Positions 13,792 through 17,277 of a stretch of 17,277 nt of DNA are shown here, piece after piece. Position numbers and translations under genes: made by a program. Position 1 is the stretch's first letter. The number at the start of each line of letters is the position of its first letter. The notes under the pieces are model-generated. The model saw only the letters and a list, made by a program, of their open reading frames with translations. It did not search any database and had not been told where the DNA came from. This stretch comes from CAZDAW01 sp964503685 (GTDB lineage: Bacteria > Chloroflexota > Anaerolineae > Anaerolineales > Anaerolineaceae). The stretch spans positions 1 through 17,277 of the forward strand of contig CAZDAW010000081.1 of assembly GCA_964503685.1 (NCBI GenBank), written 5' to 3'.

Positions 13792-15015
13792 ATGATGAGT
13801 AGAGCAGAATTTCAGGAATTAGTGAGTAGTGCTTATCAATCGTTGTACGATTTTATACGCTTACGAACTCACCCACTTGCGTCACTGTTAACGTCTGAGA
13901 CCGCGATCAACCACAAAGAGAAAGGCTGGCAACTTCACCATGTTTTATTGGATGTCGTAGAAGAGTTGTATCCGGGAGCCGCCGCACCGCCGTTCTCCAA
14001 AGAATGGCGACGGCACCGTTTGATGGTGCTCCGTTATATTGAAGCTATGGATCCACGTGCAGTTGCGGAGCAACTCAACATCAGCCGCCGCCAATATTAC
14101 CGGGAACACGCGACGGCACTGGAAGCCGTGGCCGATATTTTATGGTCGCGCTGCGACCAATCCATGTTGGAGGCAGTGCCCGCATCCGGCCACGAAATTT
14201 CCAGCGGCCCGTCGGAAGCCATGCAGCTAGAGCTTGCCAGGATTAACCAGAATGATGCCTATGCGGATCTCGGCGAAGTGTTTGAGGGCGCAATTGCGAT
14301 TCTGGGGAAGATGTTACAGCAAAATACGATCCACCTTGATATTGATTTACCGCCTGTAACGCCGATCACCTCCATTGGTCACAGTGTGCTGCGTCAGGTG
14401 ATCTTAGGCTTATTGGGTTACTTGATCGAAAAGGTGAATAACACAACCTTACAGTTGAAAGCTATAACCGGAGATAGCTCGGTTTATTTGACAGTGACCA
14501 CGAATCCTCCCCATTTTCTGGATGAAGCGGATTTTGCGGCTCAGTTTGTTATGTTTAGTGAGATGCTTCAGTTAGGGCATGGCAGTCTTCGGATGCTGCG
14601 TGACAAAACAAACCACCTGATGATCGGTTTTGAACTTGAACTCCCGTTTGAATATGAGTGCATCGTGCTAGCAGTGGATGATAATGAAGACACCCTTGCG
14701 CTCTATAAACGTTTTTTGACCCCGAATGGCTATCGAATCATTACAGCCCAATCTGCACAGGCAGGACTGATGCTTACGCGCGAAGTCAAACCGGACATTA
14801 TTATTCTTGACCTGATGATGCCCGAACAGGATGGCTGGGATTTGTTGCAGCTTCTATCAAATCAAGTCGATACGGCCCATATTCCGATTGTTATTTGCAG
14901 CGTGCTCAAGCAGAAACAATTGGCGCTTTCATTAGGTGCTGCTGCGTTTTTGGAAAAACCGTTCACCGAACAGATTTTATTGGAAACGCTGGAACGAATC
15001 AGGGATGCACATTGA
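13792..15015 (+). CDS. HTH / degenerate-ATPase / receiver regulatory protein
   Basis: 407 residues. Two adjacent ATGs (13792, 13795) follow AGGTGA at a slightly long spacing. Residues about 45-120 hold a helical DNA-binding-like region with DPRAVAEQLNISRRQYYREH (87-106), a helix-turn-helix of the 'ISRRxYYRxH' kind. Residues about 155-287 resemble a histidine-kinase ATPase domain (GHSVLRQVILGLLGYLIEKV) but lack the N-box Asn and any glycine-rich lid, so ATP hydrolysis is unlikely. Residues about 288-405 are a full receiver: acidic pair Asp296/Asp297, phosphoacceptor Asp340 in IIILDLMMPEQDGW, Ser370, Lys389 in EKPF. Having the receiver C-terminal to the HTH reverses the usual order. It overlaps the hybrid kinase gene by one base and diverges from the sugar transporter operon, whose transcription it probably controls upon phosphorylation. 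Confidence 0.82.
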   Translation: MMSRAEFQELVSSAYQSLYDFIRLRTHPLASLLTSETAINHKEKGWQLHHVLLDVVEELYPGAAAPPFSKEWRRHRLMVLRYIEAMDPRAVAEQLNISRRQYYREHATALEAVADILWSRCDQSMLEAVPASGHEISSGPSEAMQLELARINQNDAYADLGEVFEGAIAILGKMLQQNTIHLDIDLPPVTPITSIGHSVLRQVILGLLGYLIEKVNNTTLQLKAITGDSSVYLTVTTNPPHFLDEADFAAQFVMFSEMLQLGHGSLRMLRDKTNHLMIGFELELPFEYECIVLAVDDNEDTLALYKRFLTPNGYRIITAQSAQAGLMLTREVKPDIIILDLMMPEQDGWDLLQLLSNQVDTAHIPIVICSVLKQKQLALSLGAAAFLEKPFTEQILLETLERIRDAH

Positions 15016-17171
15016 TGGCGCGCGAAAAATCTCCGATGCAAGACAGCCTGGATGAGCTGCGACGAGAGTCATTCAAGCCTATTGTTTTCATTTCGGCGGT
15101 CATCGGTTGGGCCTGGTTTTCCTGGTCGGCCTGGCCGTTGAACAGTTATACGCTCTTTCGTTCCGAGGCCTGGATCACCAGTAGCCTGCTTATCCTGATT
15201 TCTCTTTCCAGCTATCTGATTGCGGCCCAAAGTTTAACTTTGGCGAGTGAATTATTTGTGGGTGGGCTGTTAGTGGTATTCACCGGTTGTATTGTTTTGT
15301 TTGAACAGCCGGATGCCGCGTATCTCTATGTGTTTCCTATTGTTTTTTCGGGTGCGCTGTTAAACCAGTCAGGTCTGAACGTTGTCGCCATTGCGGTGAT
15401 CGTTTTATCAATATCCGTCGAATTGGCTGCGCCCCAGCTCAAATTTTCTGACTTTTTCATTCCGCTGTTTGTGGTCGAAATGACGAGTGTTGCCGTTTCT
15501 ATTTCTACGACCACACTTCAGAAGGCGCTGGCCTGGGCGCTGAACAATTATGAAGTTGCGCATGAAAACGAGTTAACGGCTCGCGAGAACAAAAATAAGC
15601 TGGAACAGGTTCTCAAAAACCTCGACAGCGCAATGGCAAAACTACAGCGGACCAATGAAAGCCTCACGGTTGCGCGTAATCAGGCTGAAGAAGCGCGCAG
15701 AATTAAGCAGCAGTTCGCGCAGACGATCAGCCACGAACTGCGAACACCCCTTAACCTCATCGTGGGTTTTACGGAAACGATGATCAAGTCACCTGAATAT
15801 TATGGCGATCTGCTTCCGCCGGTTTACATGCGCGATCTGAGCGTGGTTTATCGCAATGCCTATCATCTACAAAACCTGGTGAATGATGTACTCGATTTAG
15901 CGCGTCTCGAAGCCGCGTATTTGAGTCTTGAACTTGAAAAAATAAATCTAAACGATGTGATTATCGATGCGGTGCAGACTATTCGCAGCTTTATTGAAAG
16001 CCACGGATTGACTGTCAGCACCGAACTTGCCGACGATTTGCCCTGTATTTGGGGAGATGCCGTTCGTCTAAAACAAGTGCTGCTGAATCTGATGAATAAT
16101 GCTGCCCGATTTACGAAACAAGGCGGAGTCATTGTTCGCACGCTGCTGGGAGAGAATGGGGTGGTCGTGGCGGTTCATGATACGGGAGTAGGTATACCAG
16201 CCGATGATCTCAGCGATATTTTTGAGGCTTTCCGCCAGCTCGAAAATCCGATGCAGCGCCGCGCGGATGGTGCAGGTCTTGGTTTGACGATTTGTAAACA
16301 ACTGATTGAACTGCATGGCGGGCGTATCTGGGTCGAAAGCGAAGTAGGTAAAGGCAGCACATTCTTTTTCAGCTTGCCCGGTGGACATCTGGAAACCATC
16401 TCGGTTGAAAACAAGGAGAGTGGAAATTCTGCCGGATCAATGATCGAGATTACGCCATCGCAGCGGACTATTCTCCTGGTTACATCGAGTTCATCGGCTG
16501 CGGCGCTTGTCTCCCATTCCCTGTCTTCGTATCGCACCGTAGTTGTGGCTCGCCTGCAGGAAGTGCCGGCAGTGGCTCAGCAGCTTTTGCCGCAGGCGAT
16601 CATCGTCGATACGGGTGTGGAGGAGATTAGCGAAGAACGAGTTAAAAAGCTGGTTGAAACGCTGACTCCGGCGTGCCTTTTTACCTATCCACTTTCAATG
16701 GAAGAGACGTTTCGCAAACGTCTCTCAGCCGATGCTTACCTGATCAAGCCGGTGATGCGCGAGAATTTATGGATTATCCTTCGCCAATTTGACGAAAAAC
16801 TGAATCGGGTGCTGGTTGTCGATAATGATCAGGATTTTGTGCGGTTAATGACCCGGATGCTGGTCAGCCCGATTCGCTCGTATCAGGTGAGTTATGCCTA
16901 CAGCGGACACGAGGCAATGCAGATGATCAGGCGAAACAAGCCCGATATTTTGCTGCACGATCTTAATTTACCGGATATGGATGGACAGCATATTATTCAA
17001 CTTGTCCGTGCTGATCCTGTATTGAAGCAGATGCGCATTGTAATCATCACGGCACGGGAAGAACTGGCTTCCTCCAATCTGCTCAAGGGGCATATGTATG
17101 TGACCAAAACATCTGGTGTTACCGCCCTGGAATTAGTTAAATGGACAAAAAGCATTTTAGGAGACAGTTAA
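15015..17171 (+). CDS. Membrane hybrid histidine kinase with two C-terminal receivers
   Basis: 718 residues. The start at ATG 15015 shares one base with the upstream stop (TGATG), indicating translational coupling; a longer frame from 14895 only adds shadow sequence over the previous gene. Residues about 20-170 contain several hydrophobic helices with no large extracellular domain, so the signal may be sensed in the membrane or via a partner. A coiled coil follows (about 178-235). HisKA has His240 in QTISHELRTPLN. The ATPase domain has the N-box at 352-366 (Asn362), G1 DTGVGIP (389-395) and G2 GAGLGL (419-424). Receiver 1 (about 484-595) is degenerate: the acidic pair is replaced by TSSSS, though Asp532 and Lys578 remain. 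Receiver 2 (about 597-715) is complete, with Asp603, phosphoacceptor Asp649 and Lys698. No HPt domain is present. It probably phosphorylates the receiver protein encoded just upstream. Confidence 0.9.
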   Translation: MAREKSPMQDSLDELRRESFKPIVFISAVIGWAWFSWSAWPLNSYTLFRSEAWITSSLLILISLSSYLIAAQSLTLASELFVGGLLVVFTGCIVLFEQPDAAYLYVFPIVFSGALLNQSGLNVVAIAVIVLSISVELAAPQLKFSDFFIPLFVVEMTSVAVSISTTTLQKALAWALNNYEVAHENELTARENKNKLEQVLKNLDSAMAKLQRTNESLTVARNQAEEARRIKQQFAQTISHELRTPLNLIVGFTETMIKSPEYYGDLLPPVYMRDLSVVYRNAYHLQNLVNDVLDLARLEAAYLSLELEKINLNDVIIDAVQTIRSFIESHGLTVSTELADDLPCIWGDAVRLKQVLLNLMNNAARFTKQGGVIVRTLLGENGVVVAVHDTGVGIPADDLSDIFEAFRQLENPMQRRADGAGLGLTICKQLIELHGGRIWVESEVGKGSTFFFSLPGGHLETISVENKESGNSAGSMIEITPSQRTILLVTSSSSAAALVSHSLSSYRTVVVARLQEVPAVAQQLLPQAIIVDTGVEEISEERVKKLVETLTPACLFTYPLSMEETFRKRLSADAYLIKPVMRENLWIILRQFDEKLNRVLVVDNDQDFVRLMTRMLVSPIRSYQVSYAYSGHEAMQMIRRNKPDILLHDLNLPDMDGQHIIQLVRADPVLKQMRIVIITAREELASSNLLKGHMYVTKTSGVTALELVKWTKSILGDS

Positions 17172-17277
17172 CATCTAACATCAGAAGAAGTCACACGCTA
17201 TCTTTTTTTCGGCAGGCGGTTGATTGAGGGAAGACAGGGGGTGAAAACAGGCTGATGTGTGATCCCCTCCCCCCCTT

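Noticed and set aside
14895..15014. Upstream extension of the hybrid kinase frame
   Set aside because: It overlaps the receiver domain of the preceding gene and encodes nothing kinase-like; TGATG at 15013-15017 marks the coupled start.
17172..17277. T7 tract (17203-17209) and C-rich end after the kinase gene as a terminator
   Set aside because: No GC-rich stem precedes the T tract, and the C-rich run at the edge has no complete partner within the window.

Overview
The window reads as a chromosomal stretch of a Chloroflexota-like (Anaerolineae-type) bacterium. The grounds are a solute-binding protein very like the Thermus/Chloroflexi glucose-binding type, MalFG/Ugp-type transporters without their own ATPases, a palindromic intergenic repeat of a kind I associate with Chloroflexota genomes, and a large hybrid histidine kinase beside a sugar transporter. 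This placement is an inference from gene content, not from a marker gene.

Layout. Bases 1-4645 (+ strand) hold two consecutive glycoside hydrolases of the GH144 (PF10091 'glycoamylase') type, a family whose characterised members cleave beta-1,2-glucans. The first is cut by the window edge and carries tandem beta-sandwich modules. The second has an accessory domain plus FN3 and no signal peptide. Bases 4646-5420 are a repeat-rich scar: a hairpin, a 26/28 inverted repeat enclosing a perfect 22-bp palindrome, and an IS200-type element whose transposase is interrupted by an in-frame TGA. Bases 5421-8550 (- strand) are a ugpB-ugpA-ugpE-like transporter for sn-glycerol-3-phosphate or glycerophosphodiesters. 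Upstream of it on the same strand is a PiT phosphate transporter (8669-9658). A strong intrinsic terminator (9725-9758) ends a second - strand operon (9785-13612): a glucose-type binding protein and two enlarged permeases. The larger permease contains a tandemly duplicated two-helix insertion. A 179-bp divergent promoter region with phased TGCCAG repeats separates this operon from a + strand two-component pair (13792-17171): an HTH / degenerate-ATPase / receiver protein, overlapping by one base a membrane hybrid kinase with two receiver domains.

How it may fit together (inference). GH144 enzymes would release glucose or sophoro-oligosaccharides from beta-1,2-glucan. The glucose-type ABC importer, under the adjacent two-component system, would import sugar. 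The Ugp-type importer and PiT would handle glycerophosphate and phosphate. Because periplasmic beta-glucans of Proteobacteria are often phosphoglycerol-substituted, the neighbourhood could be a scavenging locus for such glucans, but the blocks are separate transcription units and a chance neighbourhood is possible. No ABC ATPase lies in the window, so both importers must use one encoded elsewhere.
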